A stretch of 64,000 nt of DNA from RUG334 sp045599645 (GCA_045599645.1 JAZRWI010000076.1:1-64000), one strand, 5' to 3'; shown: positions 27,731 through 37,733, counted from the stretch's first letter. Made by a program: numbers and translations. The notes: generated from the letters alone by a model not told the origin.

Positions 27731-29170
27731 TTATTTTACTACGTTGTAGTCGGATTCTTTCTTCTTGTCGGCGTCGTCGGCAAAGAGAGCTTCTAGGAAT
27801 TCTTCAGGTTCAAATGGCATCAGATCGCCCATCTTTTCACCAACACCGATGAATTTAACAGGAACGTTAACTTCTTCTTCAACAGCGAAAAGAACCCCGC
27901 CCTTTGCGGTACCGTCAAGCTTAGTAACAACAAGACCGCTGATTGGCAAAATTTCACGGAACTGTTTAGCCTGCTGAACTGCATTCTGACCAGTGGTAGC
28001 GTCGAATACAAGAAGAATTTCCTGTGGGCCGCCATCGCTTTCCTTCTGGGCAATCTTGAGAATCTTATTAAGTTCGGCCATAAGATTGGCTTTAACATGC
28101 ATACGGCCGGCAGTATCAATTATAAGCAAGTCGGCTTCACGCTTCTTAGCGGCATGAATAGCATCGAAAACCAGAGCGCCCGGGTCTCCGCCTTCCTGAC
28201 CACTGATAACTTCAACACCTACTCTATCACCCCAGATTCTAAGCTGATCGATAGCAGCGGCTCTGAAGGTATCACCGGCAGCAAGCATAACCTTTTTGCC
28301 ATCGTTCTTGAACTTATTTGCGAGCTTAGCTATAGTAGTTGTCTTGCCAACGCCATTTACGCCAATAACAAGAAATACAGTCAAACCGTTTTCGTTAAAC
28401 TTTGGCTTTTCGGTGTATCTCGAAAGCTTTGAGCGAAGCTGGTCACGAAGGGTGGCATAAATAACCTGCGGGTCTTTTATGTCTTCTTCTGCAACCTTTT
28501 TCTTAAGATTCTCTAGCAATTCTTCGGTAGTTTTAACACCTATATCAGCTTCAAACAGGGTTTCTTCCAGTTCATCCATAAGGTCGTCATCTATCTTTGT
28601 GGTGCCAAGAACAATATTCTTCAGCTTTCCGATAAAGCCTGTTCTTGTTTTGGTAAGTCCCTTGGAAAGTCTTTGGAACCAGCTTTCCTGTGGTTCCTCA
28701 ACCTTAGCTGGTTCTTCTGTTTTTGCAGGTTCTTCAGCTTTTACAGCTTCAACCAGCTTTGGAGTATCTTCCTGTTTAATAGCTTCTTTTTCAACTGCTG
28801 TTGTGGTGACTTCTGCTTTAGGAGCTTCAATAGCCTTTGCTGGCTCTATTGTTTCAATCTCATCATCTTCTTCTGCTTCGATTTCAGGAGATTCTTCTGC
28901 AGCATCGTCTGAAGGCAGTTCAAAGGGAAGCAGCCATGCCATAAGAAGCATTACAAGACCGCCCAAACCAGTTACGGTAGCTACAAGTATCTGTGAAGCG
29001 CCTGCCTGAAAATAAATAAGCAAACCTTCAATCAACAGACAAAAACCGATAAGAAAAACAACTACTCTAGACTCATCCCAAGGCTTAGAAGGCGTAACTG
29101 GCACTTCATTCCCGGTTTCTGTAGCAGATTTATTTTCAGTTTCTACCAATTCTTTTGGTTCGTCACTCAT
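27731..29170 (-). CDS. ftsY: Signal recognition particle receptor FtsY
   Basis: The SRP receptor GTPase (479 residues) that docks ribosome-SRP complexes at the inner membrane. The C-terminal NG domain (about 170-479) shows G1 GVNGVGKTTTIAKLA, DTFRAAAIDQLRIW, G3 DTAGR and G4 TKLDGTAKGG. Unusually, the N-terminus has two hydrophobic segments (about 32-52 and 58-80). An acidic Glu/Ala/Pro-rich linker with repeated EEPAKVEEP-like units follows. E. coli FtsY has only an acidic A domain, so direct membrane anchoring is likely here. It starts 12 bp after smc, a pairing seen in many bacteria. Confidence 0.95.
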   Translation of the reverse strand: MSDEPKELVETENKSATETGNEVPVTPSKPWDESRVVVFLIGFCLLIEGLLIYFQAGASQILVATVTGLGGLVMLLMAWLLPFELPSDDAAEESPEIEAEEDDEIETIEPAKAIEAPKAEVTTTAVEKEAIKQEDTPKLVEAVKAEEPAKTEEPAKVEEPQESWFQRLSKGLTKTRTGFIGKLKNIVLGTTKIDDDLMDELEETLFEADIGVKTTEELLENLKKKVAEEDIKDPQVIYATLRDQLRSKLSRYTEKPKFNENGLTVFLVIGVNGVGKTTTIAKLANKFKNDGKKVMLAAGDTFRAAAIDQLRIWGDRVGVEVISGQEGGDPGALVFDAIHAAKKREADLLIIDTAGRMHVKANLMAELNKILKIAQKESDGGPQEILLVFDATTGQNAVQQAKQFREILPISGLVVTKLDGTAKGGVLFAVEEEVNVPVKFIGVGEKMGDLMPFEPEEFLEALFADDADKKKESDYNVVK

Positions 29171-29181
29171 TTATCAAACTC

Positions 29182-32100
29182 CTATGCAGCAGCTTCGCCG
29201 GAAAGCTTTGTAACGCGTTCCTTGGCCTGCCCTTTCTTATCAACAGTAAATTCCTTAATCTTGTCGTTATCTTCAAGCCTGATTGAAATAGGTTTAGAGA
29301 TACCACCCTTCTGCATTGTAACGCCATAGATAACGTCAACAGTCTGCATTGTTTCCTTATTATGTGTGATAACAAGGAACTGGGTCTTGTCTGCAAATGA
29401 GCGGAGCATGCGGTTAAAGCGCTTAACGTTAGCTTCGTCAAGGGCTGCTTCAACTTCGTCCAACAGACAGAAGGCCGGTGGTTTAACTTCAAGAATAGAG
29501 AACAACAGAGCAAGTGAAATCATTGACTTTTCACCGCCAGAGAAGAGTTCCAATGTTGTAAGCTTCTTACCTGGCAAACGGCAAACAACGTCAACGTTTG
29601 AATTCAAAACATCGTTCGGGTCAGAAAGCTTCAAGGTTCCGCTTCCACCCGGGAACAGAATTTCAAAAATGCCTTCGAAGGCTTTATTAATGAGATTGAA
29701 GGCTTCCATGAACTTTTCAGAGGAGGTCTTTTCAATTTCATCAATGAGCTGTTCCAAAGAACCGGCAGCTTCCTTTAAATCGTCTAACTGGGCATTGAGG
29801 AAATCAAATCTTTCCTTAGCCTTTTCGTAGTCTTCGATAGCAAGTGGGTTAACCTGGCCAAGAGCCATCTTTTCAAATTCCTTGGAAGAAATCATACCAG
29901 ACAGATCTTCGCGGCTATCATATTTCTTCGGGTTAAAGAGGGCCGGGTCTTCATTGTAAGCATAGTTACCATTAAGAGTGCCTTCTTTAGTGGAAATATG
30001 AGTATTAATTTCCGCAAGCTTAACATCAAGTTCGCCAAGCTTTTTACGGTTAGCATCAATAATCTTAACGCGGCTCTGATAGGTCTTGTCGATTTGTTCA
30101 ACTTCCTTGGCTATTTCAGCATATTCACCCTGAACAGCTTCAATTTCAGCAACAAGCTTATTGCGCTGCTGGTTGAGTTCTTCGATTTCAGCGGTCAAAG
30201 CTTCAACCTGCTTTTCGCCAATCTGGCTCTTCTGATCCAAACGGTCAACTTCTTCCTTAGCGCGACCCTTTCTGTCTTCAGAATCCTTGCGGCGTCTATT
30301 AGCGTCTTCTATTTCCTTCTGGATAGCTTTCTTGCGTTCAACAATCTGAGCAAGTTCAATTCTCTTATTGTTGATCATGTCATTCAAAGCATTCCATCTG
30401 GCGGTAATAGCAGCTTCAGCATCCTTCTGGCTAGCAAGAGCCTTGGCAAGGTCCTTATCCTGCTGTTCCAAGGTTTTCAGTTCAACGCCATTGTCAGCCA
30501 ATTCTTTCTTATAGCGTTCCAGACCTTCTTCAATACCAGCGCGGTCAGCAGTCATATTATCAAAATCGGCCTGCTTAGCTGCTAAGTCCTGAGAAGTCTG
30601 TTCATACTGGCTTGTAAAGAAGCTGATAGATTTTTCGCGGTTTTCAATTTCCTTTTCTCTTCTCTGAGTGGATTCAACAAGATGCTGTCTGTCGCCATTG
30701 AGACGGCTGAACTGCATTCTGAGAGTCCTTTCCTTACTTTCAAGAGAAGTGATTGTAGAAATAATATTTTCAAGTTCACGCTTGCGGCTCAAAATACCGC
30801 CAGCCTTCTTGCCTTCGCCACCGCCTGTCATAGCACCAGATGGGTTAACTACGTCGCCTTCCAAAGTAACGATACGACCGAAGTTTCTACTGATACCGGC
30901 ATAGGCACGGGCATTATCAAGGTTATCAAAAATGAGCACACGACCAAGCAAACTGCTTAAAGCCATGTAATATTTCGGATCAAAGCTTATGAGGTTAAGG
31001 GCAACACCGAGACAGCCTCTGTAATTTGGCTTTTCGAGAGCCTGTGGTGCCTTCATCATATCCAAAGGCAGGAATGTAGCTCTACCGGCATTAGTCTGCT
31101 TCAAATGAGCGATTGCCTGAGAAGCAGTATCACCATCTCTGGTAATAACACTCTGGATATTTGGTCCCAAAGCTGTTTCCATAGCCATTTCATAGCCATT
31201 CGGAACCTTAATCAGTTCACCAACGATACCGCAGATACCCGGCAAACGACCGCTATCCTTAAGAGCAAGAGCGGCCTGAACGCCTCTGTAGATACCGCTC
31301 TTATCATTGTGCATAAGAGCTTCACAAATATCCTTGCGGTTTCTATTGGTCTGAATCTGGAAGGTAACATCATTAAGAGCGTCTTCAGCTGTTTTACATT
31401 CTTTTTCAACAGTAGCGAGCTTATTATATTCAATGCTAAGCTGATTTTTGTTAGATTCAACTTCATGGGTCATTGAATTGATATCTTTTTCAAGCTTGGA
31501 AAGCTTTTCCTTGATATCGTTAATAGCGTCTTTGGCTCTATCAACATTACCCTGACCTCTGTCTAACTGACCGGTCAAAAGAGCTATCTGCTGGGTTGCA
31601 ACGTTCATGCTGGTTTTCAGTTCAGCAATACGCATTGCAGTCTTAACAGATGTGTCCTTGTCTTTGGCAAAAGCAGCAAAGTGTGCGTCTAATTCGCCCT
31701 TAACGCTCTTTTCGTTTTCTTCAAGCTCATGAATCTTGGTTTCACACTGTGATTCTCTGGTTTCTTCATCATTCAGGCGCTTAACAGCATTCTGAATTTC
31801 CTGGTCACCAGAAAGCAATGTTACTTCAAGGTTTGCAAGTTCTTCTTTAATAGCCTGACTACGAGCCTGCTGGGATTTAATACTCTGGAGCAGCTTGTTA
31901 ATGTTTTCATTGCGGGCAGAAACCTGGCGGTCGATGTTATCAACCTCACTCTGTTTCCCATTGATGATACTGTTGAATTCATCGAATTTTGCTTTTGCAG
32001 CACTTTTCTTTTCATCAACTTCATTTATGAACTGCTCGATCTCTTCAATCTTAGAAAGCAGACCGACTCTCATTGAATCGATGTTTGCTCTTTCGCCATA

Positions 32101-32811
32101 AAGAGAATTAAGATCGTAAAGGATAAGGTCTATTTCCAGCTGACGGATTTCGGCGGCCAGAATCTGATACTGTCTGGTCTTTTCTGCCTGTTCAGCCAAA
32201 GGTCCTAACTGACTTTCAATTTCTGAAATAATGTCAGTGATACGGGTCATGTTACCGCGAGTATGGTCAAGCTTGGTCAAAGCATTCTGTTTGCGGTGTT
32301 TGAATCTGGTAATCCCTGCAGCTTCTTCGATTAGAACACGTCTAGGTTGAATTCTCTGGAAAATGATATCGTCGATATCGCCCTGTCCTATGACAGAGTA
32401 ACCATCCTTACCGATACCAGTATCCATCAGCATTTCTTTGACGTTGCTGAGAAGTGTTCTGGTATTATTTACGATGTAGTTACTTTCGCCTGAACGGAAA
32501 AGCTGTCTGCCGATGCTTACTTCAGAGTAATCAACCGGCATTGTGTGGTCTTCATTATCAAGAACAAGCTTTACCTGCGCAAAAGCAGAGGGCCTGTGTT
32601 CTGAAGAACCTGCGAAAATAACTTCTGACATCTTTGTGCCGCGGAGAGCTTTTGGGCTCTGTTCGCCGAGAACCCAGCGAATAGCGTCACAAACGTTACT
32701 CTTTCCCGAACCATTAGGACCAATAATGGCAGTTAGACCGGGAGTAAAATCAAAAACAGTCTTATGGCCAAAGGACTTGAAGCCCATCAGCTCCAATGAC
32801 TTTAGATGCAT
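29182..32811 (-). CDS. smc: Chromosome partition protein SMC
   Basis: The condensin ATPase (1209 residues) that organises and segregates the chromosome as a dimer with ScpA/ScpB. The N-terminal head has Walker A GPNGSGKSNVCDAIRWVL. Coiled coils flank a hinge at about 505-660 (GVQAALALKDSGRLPG to NPSGAMTGG). The C-terminal head has the signature LFSGGEKSMISLALLF and Walker B AFCLLDEVEAALD. Length and all motifs are normal. The Met codon at 32811 begins the canonical MHLKSLELMGFKSFG. It is transcribed with ftsY. Confidence 0.97.
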   Translation of the reverse strand: MHLKSLELMGFKSFGHKTVFDFTPGLTAIIGPNGSGKSNVCDAIRWVLGEQSPKALRGTKMSEVIFAGSSEHRPSAFAQVKLVLDNEDHTMPVDYSEVSIGRQLFRSGESNYIVNNTRTLLSNVKEMLMDTGIGKDGYSVIGQGDIDDIIFQRIQPRRVLIEEAAGITRFKHRKQNALTKLDHTRGNMTRITDIISEIESQLGPLAEQAEKTRQYQILAAEIRQLEIDLILYDLNSLYGERANIDSMRVGLLSKIEEIEQFINEVDEKKSAAKAKFDEFNSIINGKQSEVDNIDRQVSARNENINKLLQSIKSQQARSQAIKEELANLEVTLLSGDQEIQNAVKRLNDEETRESQCETKIHELEENEKSVKGELDAHFAAFAKDKDTSVKTAMRIAELKTSMNVATQQIALLTGQLDRGQGNVDRAKDAINDIKEKLSKLEKDINSMTHEVESNKNQLSIEYNKLATVEKECKTAEDALNDVTFQIQTNRNRKDICEALMHNDKSGIYRGVQAALALKDSGRLPGICGIVGELIKVPNGYEMAMETALGPNIQSVITRDGDTASQAIAHLKQTNAGRATFLPLDMMKAPQALEKPNYRGCLGVALNLISFDPKYYMALSSLLGRVLIFDNLDNARAYAGISRNFGRIVTLEGDVVNPSGAMTGGGEGKKAGGILSRKRELENIISTITSLESKERTLRMQFSRLNGDRQHLVESTQRREKEIENREKSISFFTSQYEQTSQDLAAKQADFDNMTADRAGIEEGLERYKKELADNGVELKTLEQQDKDLAKALASQKDAEAAITARWNALNDMINNKRIELAQIVERKKAIQKEIEDANRRRKDSEDRKGRAKEEVDRLDQKSQIGEKQVEALTAEIEELNQQRNKLVAEIEAVQGEYAEIAKEVEQIDKTYQSRVKIIDANRKKLGELDVKLAEINTHISTKEGTLNGNYAYNEDPALFNPKKYDSREDLSGMISSKEFEKMALGQVNPLAIEDYEKAKERFDFLNAQLDDLKEAAGSLEQLIDEIEKTSSEKFMEAFNLINKAFEGIFEILFPGGSGTLKLSDPNDVLNSNVDVVCRLPGKKLTTLELFSGGEKSMISLALLFSILEVKPPAFCLLDEVEAALDEANVKRFNRMLRSFADKTQFLVITHNKETMQTVDVIYGVTMQKGGISKPISIRLEDNDKIKEFTVDKKGQAKERVTKLSGEAAA

Positions 32812-32957
32812 GGATAATTGCCTGACCTTACCTTATAATATTTTTTCAAACTAAGAATATGCCATAAAACTGTGTAAAATACAATTTTTATTGTTATTCT
32901 TGCAACATGGGTACACTTATGATATTTTTTTAGATACACTAAAAGGTAAGAGATAAT

Positions 32958-33131
32958 ATGGAAGAATACGAAAACAAAAACAGCGACGAATACACAAACG
33001 AACCCGTAGACAACGGCGAACAGACATTTCAAGGGAAGCATGATCCTGCAGCAGAAGCAAAGGGCAAGATAATATTCTTTGTTGTTGTTGTAGCAATTAT
33101 GATTGTTTTGAAATACGTTTTTAAGTTCTGA
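32958..33131 (+). CDS. Small single-pass membrane protein (57 residues)
   Basis: A short gene preceded by AAGG. The hydrophilic, acidic N-terminal part (EEYENKNSDEYTNEP) is followed by one hydrophobic segment near the C-terminus (IIFFVVVVAIMIVL) and a short basic tail. This is the layout of a tail-anchored membrane protein with the acidic part in the cytoplasm. I do not recognise a family. It lies divergently from smc and upstream of the xanthine dehydrogenase-like gene. The case for it being real rests on the ribosome site, membrane segment and absence of other genes here. Confidence 0.55.
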   Translation: MEEYENKNSDEYTNEPVDNGEQTFQGKHDPAAEAKGKIIFFVVVVAIMIVLKYVFKF

Positions 33132-33157
33132 TTAGAATTCTTAATTTGAAACAGTTA

Positions 33158-33180
33158 CTAACAGTCGTGTTAACTGTTAG
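33158..33180. promoter_or_regulatory. Inverted repeat upstream of the molybdenum hydroxylase gene
   Basis: CTAACAGT, a 7-nt spacer and ACTGTTAG, 30 bp before the start codon and just after a TTGAAA (33146-33151). It could be an operator overlapping a weak promoter, or the end of the small upstream gene's transcript. There is no T-run typical of a terminator. Confidence 0.35.
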
Positions 33181-33210
33181 ATTTTAACGAATACCTGTCA
33201 GGAGGTCACC

Positions 33211-35484
33211 ATGACGGTAGTTGGCACTTCAGTTCCTAGAAAAGACGCTTATGATAAGCTTCAGGGCGTATCAAAGTATATTGATGACTATGACTTCGGT
33301 GAAGAATTAGTTCATATTTATACTGTCCGTTCTACTATTGCTTACGGTAAATTACTTGGCGTAGACAAAACAGAAGCGGAAAAAATGCCTGGTGTATTAG
33401 GTGTAGTAACCTATGACATGATTCCTGGCAAAAACTCAATTCCTTTGGTAAAGCTTGATGAACCATATCTGGCCCAGGACTATATACATTTCCATGGCGA
33501 ACCGGTTGCTCTCGTAGTAGCTGATACCTATGAACATGCAGAAGAAGCTGGTAAGCTTGTAAAAATCAACTGCGAACCACTTACTCCAAGTCTTACTATC
33601 GAAGATTCTCTGAAGCCAAATGCTCCAAAGATTTATGGTGACGACAATATCTGCTCTACCTATACAATCGAAAGAGGCAATGCAGAAGAAGCCTTCAAGA
33701 AATGCGCTCACATTTTTGAACGTGAATACACAACCCCATACCAGGAACATGCTTATCTTGAAAACAATGGTTGTGTAGCTGTTCCAGGCATTGAAGGCTC
33801 AATGACAGTTTATGGCAGCATGCAGTGCCCATACTATGTTCATGACGCAGTTGCAGTTGCAGGCGGCATCGACAAAAACAAGGTAAGAATCGTTCAGACC
33901 ACTACTGGCGGCGGTTTCGGCGGTAAGGAAGACTTCCCATCTGTTGTTTCAGGTCAGGCAACAATCGTTGCTAAGCTTTTCAACAGACCAGCCAAGCTTA
34001 TCTACAAGCGTGATGAAGATATCACTGCCAGCTCTAAGCGCCATCCAGGCAAAATCTTGATGAAGGTCGGCACTGACGAAAACGGCAAACTTCTCGCAGC
34101 AGACATTAAGTATTACATGGACGCCGGCGGATACGCTACTCTTACTCCAATTGTTCTTCTTCGTGGTACTGTTCATGCATTGGGTCCATACAACTGCGAT
34201 AACGTAAGCATTCATGCTTATGGCGTTTGCACCAACAAGGTTCCATGCGGCGCTTACCGCGGTTTCGGTTCTCCACAGACTGTATTTGCAGCAGAAACCA
34301 TGATGGACGAAATCGCTGCACAGCTCAATATTGATCCATTAAAGCTCCGCCAGCAGAACGGCTATAGAATTGGTGATACAACTGCTACCGGTCAGGTTCT
34401 TGATGAATCCTGCGGTTTACAGGAAACCATTGAAAAAGCAACCAGAAAAGCTGGTTGGGAACAGAAATGGCAAAAGCCTTCAGAAAAGAAGGGAACTATC
34501 CGCAAGGGTATCGGTATGGCCAGCGTTTATTACGGTGTTGGTCTCGGTGCCGGTGGTATTGCCATTGACCGTTCTTGTTCAAGCATTATGCTTCTCCAGG
34601 ATGGTACCGTTCGCGTAGCTATTGGTAACGTTGAAATGGGTCAGGGTGCCAGAACAATTCTTGCTCAGATAGCAGCAGACGCTCTTGGTGCTCCATACGA
34701 ACTCGTAAATGTTATCGAAACAGATACAGCAATCATTCCAGACTCAGGTCCAACAGTTGCAAGCCGCACCACCTTCATGTCAGGTAACTCTATCATGTGT
34801 GCAGCCAAGGAACTCAGACCTCAGCTTCTTGAAGCAGCTGGTTTACTTCTCGGTGTCCCAGCCGAAAAGGTTGAACTCACTAATGGTGTTGCATGGGTAA
34901 AAGAAGGCAACAACAGCCAGAAGTTCACATTCCAGGAAGTTGTAAACAAGCTTTATCAGCAGCGCATGCAGCCAATCGCCTATGGTTGGTTCAAGGCTCC
35001 TGAATCCTACCGCAATCCAGAAAACGGTCAGGGTAAGGCATACTACGTTTACAGCTACTGCACTAACGTTGCAGAAGTAGAAGTAGACATGGAAACTGGT
35101 ATGTATACAGTAACCAAGATTACTTCAGCTCACGATATGGGTAAAGCAATCAACCCACAGCAGGTTGAAGGCCAGATTGAAGGCGGTACTCTTCAGGGTA
35201 TGGGCTACGGCACAACAGAAGAAATTCTTCATACCCCGGACGGCAGAATGTTGAATAATTCTTTCTCTACTTACATTCTTCCAACTACCGAAGATGCTCC
35301 TGAAATCGATCCAATCATTGTAGAACATCCATTCAGCAAAGGTCCTTACGGTGCTAAGGGCTTTGGTGAAGTTCCACTGATGTGCGTTGCTCCAGCAATT
35401 GCAAACGCAATTTACAATGCTACAGGCGTTAGAATCCGCAATTTGCCCTGCAAGCCAGAAAAGATTCTTGGGCTCGACAAATAA
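33211..35484 (+). CDS. Xanthine dehydrogenase family, molybdenum-binding subunit
   Basis: A 757-residue molybdopterin-binding subunit of the xanthine dehydrogenase/aldehyde oxidoreductase family, which hydroxylates purines or aldehydes. The small N-terminal a/b-hammerhead domain (about 1-120) is followed by cofactor-binding motifs: QEHAYLENN, TTTGGGFGGKED, CGAYRGFGSPQ, GQGARTILAQ and the C-terminal PYGAKGFGEVPL with the catalytic Glu. AGGAGGT precedes the ATG. The FAD and 2Fe-2S partner subunits normally encoded next to it are missing here, so partners must be elsewhere or it works differently. Substrate is not determinable; hypoxanthine/xanthine is the default guess. Confidence 0.9.
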   Translation: MTVVGTSVPRKDAYDKLQGVSKYIDDYDFGEELVHIYTVRSTIAYGKLLGVDKTEAEKMPGVLGVVTYDMIPGKNSIPLVKLDEPYLAQDYIHFHGEPVALVVADTYEHAEEAGKLVKINCEPLTPSLTIEDSLKPNAPKIYGDDNICSTYTIERGNAEEAFKKCAHIFEREYTTPYQEHAYLENNGCVAVPGIEGSMTVYGSMQCPYYVHDAVAVAGGIDKNKVRIVQTTTGGGFGGKEDFPSVVSGQATIVAKLFNRPAKLIYKRDEDITASSKRHPGKILMKVGTDENGKLLAADIKYYMDAGGYATLTPIVLLRGTVHALGPYNCDNVSIHAYGVCTNKVPCGAYRGFGSPQTVFAAETMMDEIAAQLNIDPLKLRQQNGYRIGDTTATGQVLDESCGLQETIEKATRKAGWEQKWQKPSEKKGTIRKGIGMASVYYGVGLGAGGIAIDRSCSSIMLLQDGTVRVAIGNVEMGQGARTILAQIAADALGAPYELVNVIETDTAIIPDSGPTVASRTTFMSGNSIMCAAKELRPQLLEAAGLLLGVPAEKVELTNGVAWVKEGNNSQKFTFQEVVNKLYQQRMQPIAYGWFKAPESYRNPENGQGKAYYVYSYCTNVAEVEVDMETGMYTVTKITSAHDMGKAINPQQVEGQIEGGTLQGMGYGTTEEILHTPDGRMLNNSFSTYILPTTEDAPEIDPIIVEHPFSKGPYGAKGFGEVPLMCVAPAIANAIYNATGVRIRNLPCKPEKILGLDK

Positions 35485-35502
35485 AATCTGACGGATAAAA
35501 CC

Positions 35503-36723
35503 TTGCAGACAACGACTAAAAAGGAAGACTCTGCAAAAGCAGGGTCTTCCATAAAAGAACCAATAGAATGGAATAGAATGGCAACCATCATAGCGACGGT
35601 TGTCGTTTTGTTCTTTTTTACACGTTCTGCCCCATTCCCAGCCAGCACATTCTGGGAACTTGCCATCGCAAGGGATTTTGCCCCAACCTCTTCATCTGTT
35701 TTATTTCCAGAATCAATAACACTTTTAATCTCTGACTCCAGTATCTCTTTACTTGGTCTGAAAGCCATTTACCACATAATTTACTTTTTAATATGTTCGG
35801 TAATGTGTATCTGGATATTCAAAAATAAAGAACCACTCCCAGGTTTAGTAGGTTTATCGCTATTTGCATTTACAATGCAGGCCTACATGAATCTCAGAAC
35901 CTTACTGACCATGATATTCATATTGGGTCTGTTATCGCTGTTCGACAGCAAAATGCTAAGAAACAAACCGGGAATCACATTTATACCAATCATTGCGGCC
36001 GCCAGCTGGTTAGGGCTGAACACAATGCTTCTGCTTTCCCTAATATTCTGCCACATATTATTTAACAAAGAATACAAGCTCACCGGGATTGTTTTCGCAG
36101 CCTCAGGCGGCATGCTATTTCCCGAAGGCTTATGGGCAACCCTTAATTCAGACTCTATTTTTAGCTGGAACTTCCTGCCATCTTCAGAAATGAACATTCT
36201 GTATGTTCTTGCCGGCATTTTCTTGTTTGTAAACATTTTAAATATGGGAAGACTGAAAAAATCGGACTTACCGAATCTTGTTTTCTATGTAATCACAGGC
36301 TTCTTTGCTCTAGCATTACCGTCTACAACAGCTATTTTCGTAGCAATGGGCTTCTTTATGTCAATCAAGCTTTTCTCTGACCAGAAGCCTCTTCCGATAC
36401 AATTTCAAATGGGCGGGCTACTGATAATTACAACAATGGTTTATTTATACCTTTTCGTAAATCCGTTTGGAATAAAGCTGAATCCAAGCGTAAAGAACCA
36501 GCTCGGTAAAGATTTGGCTCCGTTAATGGAAGATTACGTCGACAGAATGCCTATCGAAACCAACAATATCGGCGAACTTGTCTGGAAGGGTCTGATAAGC
36601 TATGACCAGGACAAAATCTGCCAGCTTCTTCTGAAAAATGATTTAATACTTATCCGCACTTCAAACAGCGAACTAAAAATTGTTGAACCAGAACAGAATC
36701 TTCATAAGGCGGTTGAATTCTAA
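35503..36723 (+). CDS. Polytopic membrane protein of unknown function
   Basis: A protein of up to 406 residues with about nine to ten membrane segments and a soluble C-terminal tail of about 80 residues (from GIKLNPSVKNQL). I do not recognise the family. Loops after the first helix (FPASTFWELAIARDFAP) recall glycosyltransferase-C type proteins, but no catalytic motif is clear. The coordinates use a TTG start; the ATG at 35578, directly before the first membrane helix, is an alternative. Its stop overlaps the lpxK start by 1 bp (TAATG), so the two are translationally coupled and an envelope role is likely. Confidence 0.7.
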   Translation: MQTTTKKEDSAKAGSSIKEPIEWNRMATIIATVVVLFFFTRSAPFPASTFWELAIARDFAPTSSSVLFPESITLLISDSSISLLGLKAIYHIIYFLICSVMCIWIFKNKEPLPGLVGLSLFAFTMQAYMNLRTLLTMIFILGLLSLFDSKMLRNKPGITFIPIIAAASWLGLNTMLLLSLIFCHILFNKEYKLTGIVFAASGGMLFPEGLWATLNSDSIFSWNFLPSSEMNILYVLAGIFLFVNILNMGRLKKSDLPNLVFYVITGFFALALPSTTAIFVAMGFFMSIKLFSDQKPLPIQFQMGGLLIITTMVYLYLFVNPFGIKLNPSVKNQLGKDLAPLMEDYVDRMPIETNNIGELVWKGLISYDQDKICQLLLKNDLILIRTSNSELKIVEPEQNLHKAVEF

Positions 36724-37733
36724 TGAACCTTCTTAGCAAGGTATATTCCTACCTTTCTTTTATTGAACGCCTCTTTTTCGAAATCTTTGATTTTCTTGTG
36801 CTGAGACCAAAAGCAAAGGTAATCTCAATCGGCAATATCAGCATGGGTGGAACAGGCAAAACCCCCGTTTTATTCGAACTTTTAGCTGAACTAAAAGAAC
36901 AACAGCCAGACCAGAAAGTAGCAGTCTTAACCCGTGGCTACAGATGCCCATGGGAAAAAAGCTTTTATGAGCTCTATGGTGACGGTGAACATCCATTTGA
37001 GCTCACAGACGAAGCTTTAATGCTTAATCAAAGATTTCCTCATATTCCCGTACTTGTAGGGAAAAATCGCCATCATGCCGCTATTCTTGGCGAAAATCGC
37101 TTTGCCCCTGATATTTTTCTGCTTGACGACGGTTTTCAATACAGACGTCTGCACAAGGATTTCAATATAATTCTTTGGGATGCAATGTCTACCTTGAAGG
37201 AGGCCCAGGTTGTCCCATCAGGTAGATTGCGCGAGCCTGTAGAACGCCTTAAGGAAGCTGATGTAATATTGCTTACAAGATGCGAATCTGCTTCAAAAGA
37301 ACAAACAGATTTTTGGATCAAATGGCTATCAGAAAAGGCTGCAGGTATTCCTGTAATAAAAACCCAGACTCTGTGTGAAGGTGTTTTTAAATATAACGGC
37401 GAAAAATCAGATTTGCCAAAGGGCTCTGAAGTATTAGCTTTTTCAGCCATAGGGCGACCGGAAAGCTTCTATTCACAGATTGAAACTGAAGGCTACAGAG
37501 TTGCTTCAAAAAAGGAATTCAGAGATCACGACAGATACAGTCAAAGCACTATTGAGATGCTTGCGAAACTTTCTCAAGAAAAGAATCTGCCATTAATATG
37601 CACAGAAAAAGATGCCATAAAATTCAAACCGGAAGATGCCCAAAAGCTTAATCTCAATATACTTCGAATAAAAGCAGTGCCCGTTTCCGGTAAAACCTTC
37701 CTGGAAGAAATCAGAGAATTAAGCAACGGATAA
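36723..37733 (+). CDS. lpxK: Tetraacyldisaccharide 4'-kinase LpxK
   Basis: A 336-residue inner-membrane-associated kinase that phosphorylates the 4' position of the lipid A disaccharide. An N-terminal hydrophobic stretch is followed by the P-loop GNISMGGTGKTP (about 38-49), then RGY (LTRGYRCPW), the DDGFQYRRLHKD signature (about 136) and LLTRCE. Length is normal. Its presence is the strongest single indication that the organism makes lipopolysaccharide with a 4'-phosphate. No other lpx gene lies nearby. It is coupled to the upstream membrane protein. Confidence 0.95.
   Translation: MNLLSKVYSYLSFIERLFFEIFDFLVLRPKAKVISIGNISMGGTGKTPVLFELLAELKEQQPDQKVAVLTRGYRCPWEKSFYELYGDGEHPFELTDEALMLNQRFPHIPVLVGKNRHHAAILGENRFAPDIFLLDDGFQYRRLHKDFNIILWDAMSTLKEAQVVPSGRLREPVERLKEADVILLTRCESASKEQTDFWIKWLSEKAAGIPVIKTQTLCEGVFKYNGEKSDLPKGSEVLAFSAIGRPESFYSQIETEGYRVASKKEFRDHDRYSQSTIEMLAKLSQEKNLPLICTEKDAIKFKPEDAQKLNLNILRIKAVPVSGKTFLEEIRELSNG

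Noticed and set aside
28479..29009. Ser-rich 176-codon frame opposite ftsY
   Set aside because: It mirrors the Glu/Ala-rich linker of FtsY on the other strand; composition is an artefact.
29998..30585. 195-codon hydrophobic frame opposite smc
   Set aside because: It is antisense to the SMC coiled coil, whose codon pattern gives long hydrophobic frames on the opposite strand.
33211..35484. Complete xanthine dehydrogenase operon
   Set aside because: Neighbouring genes are a small membrane protein and an lpxK-linked membrane protein, with no iron-sulfur or FAD subunit.
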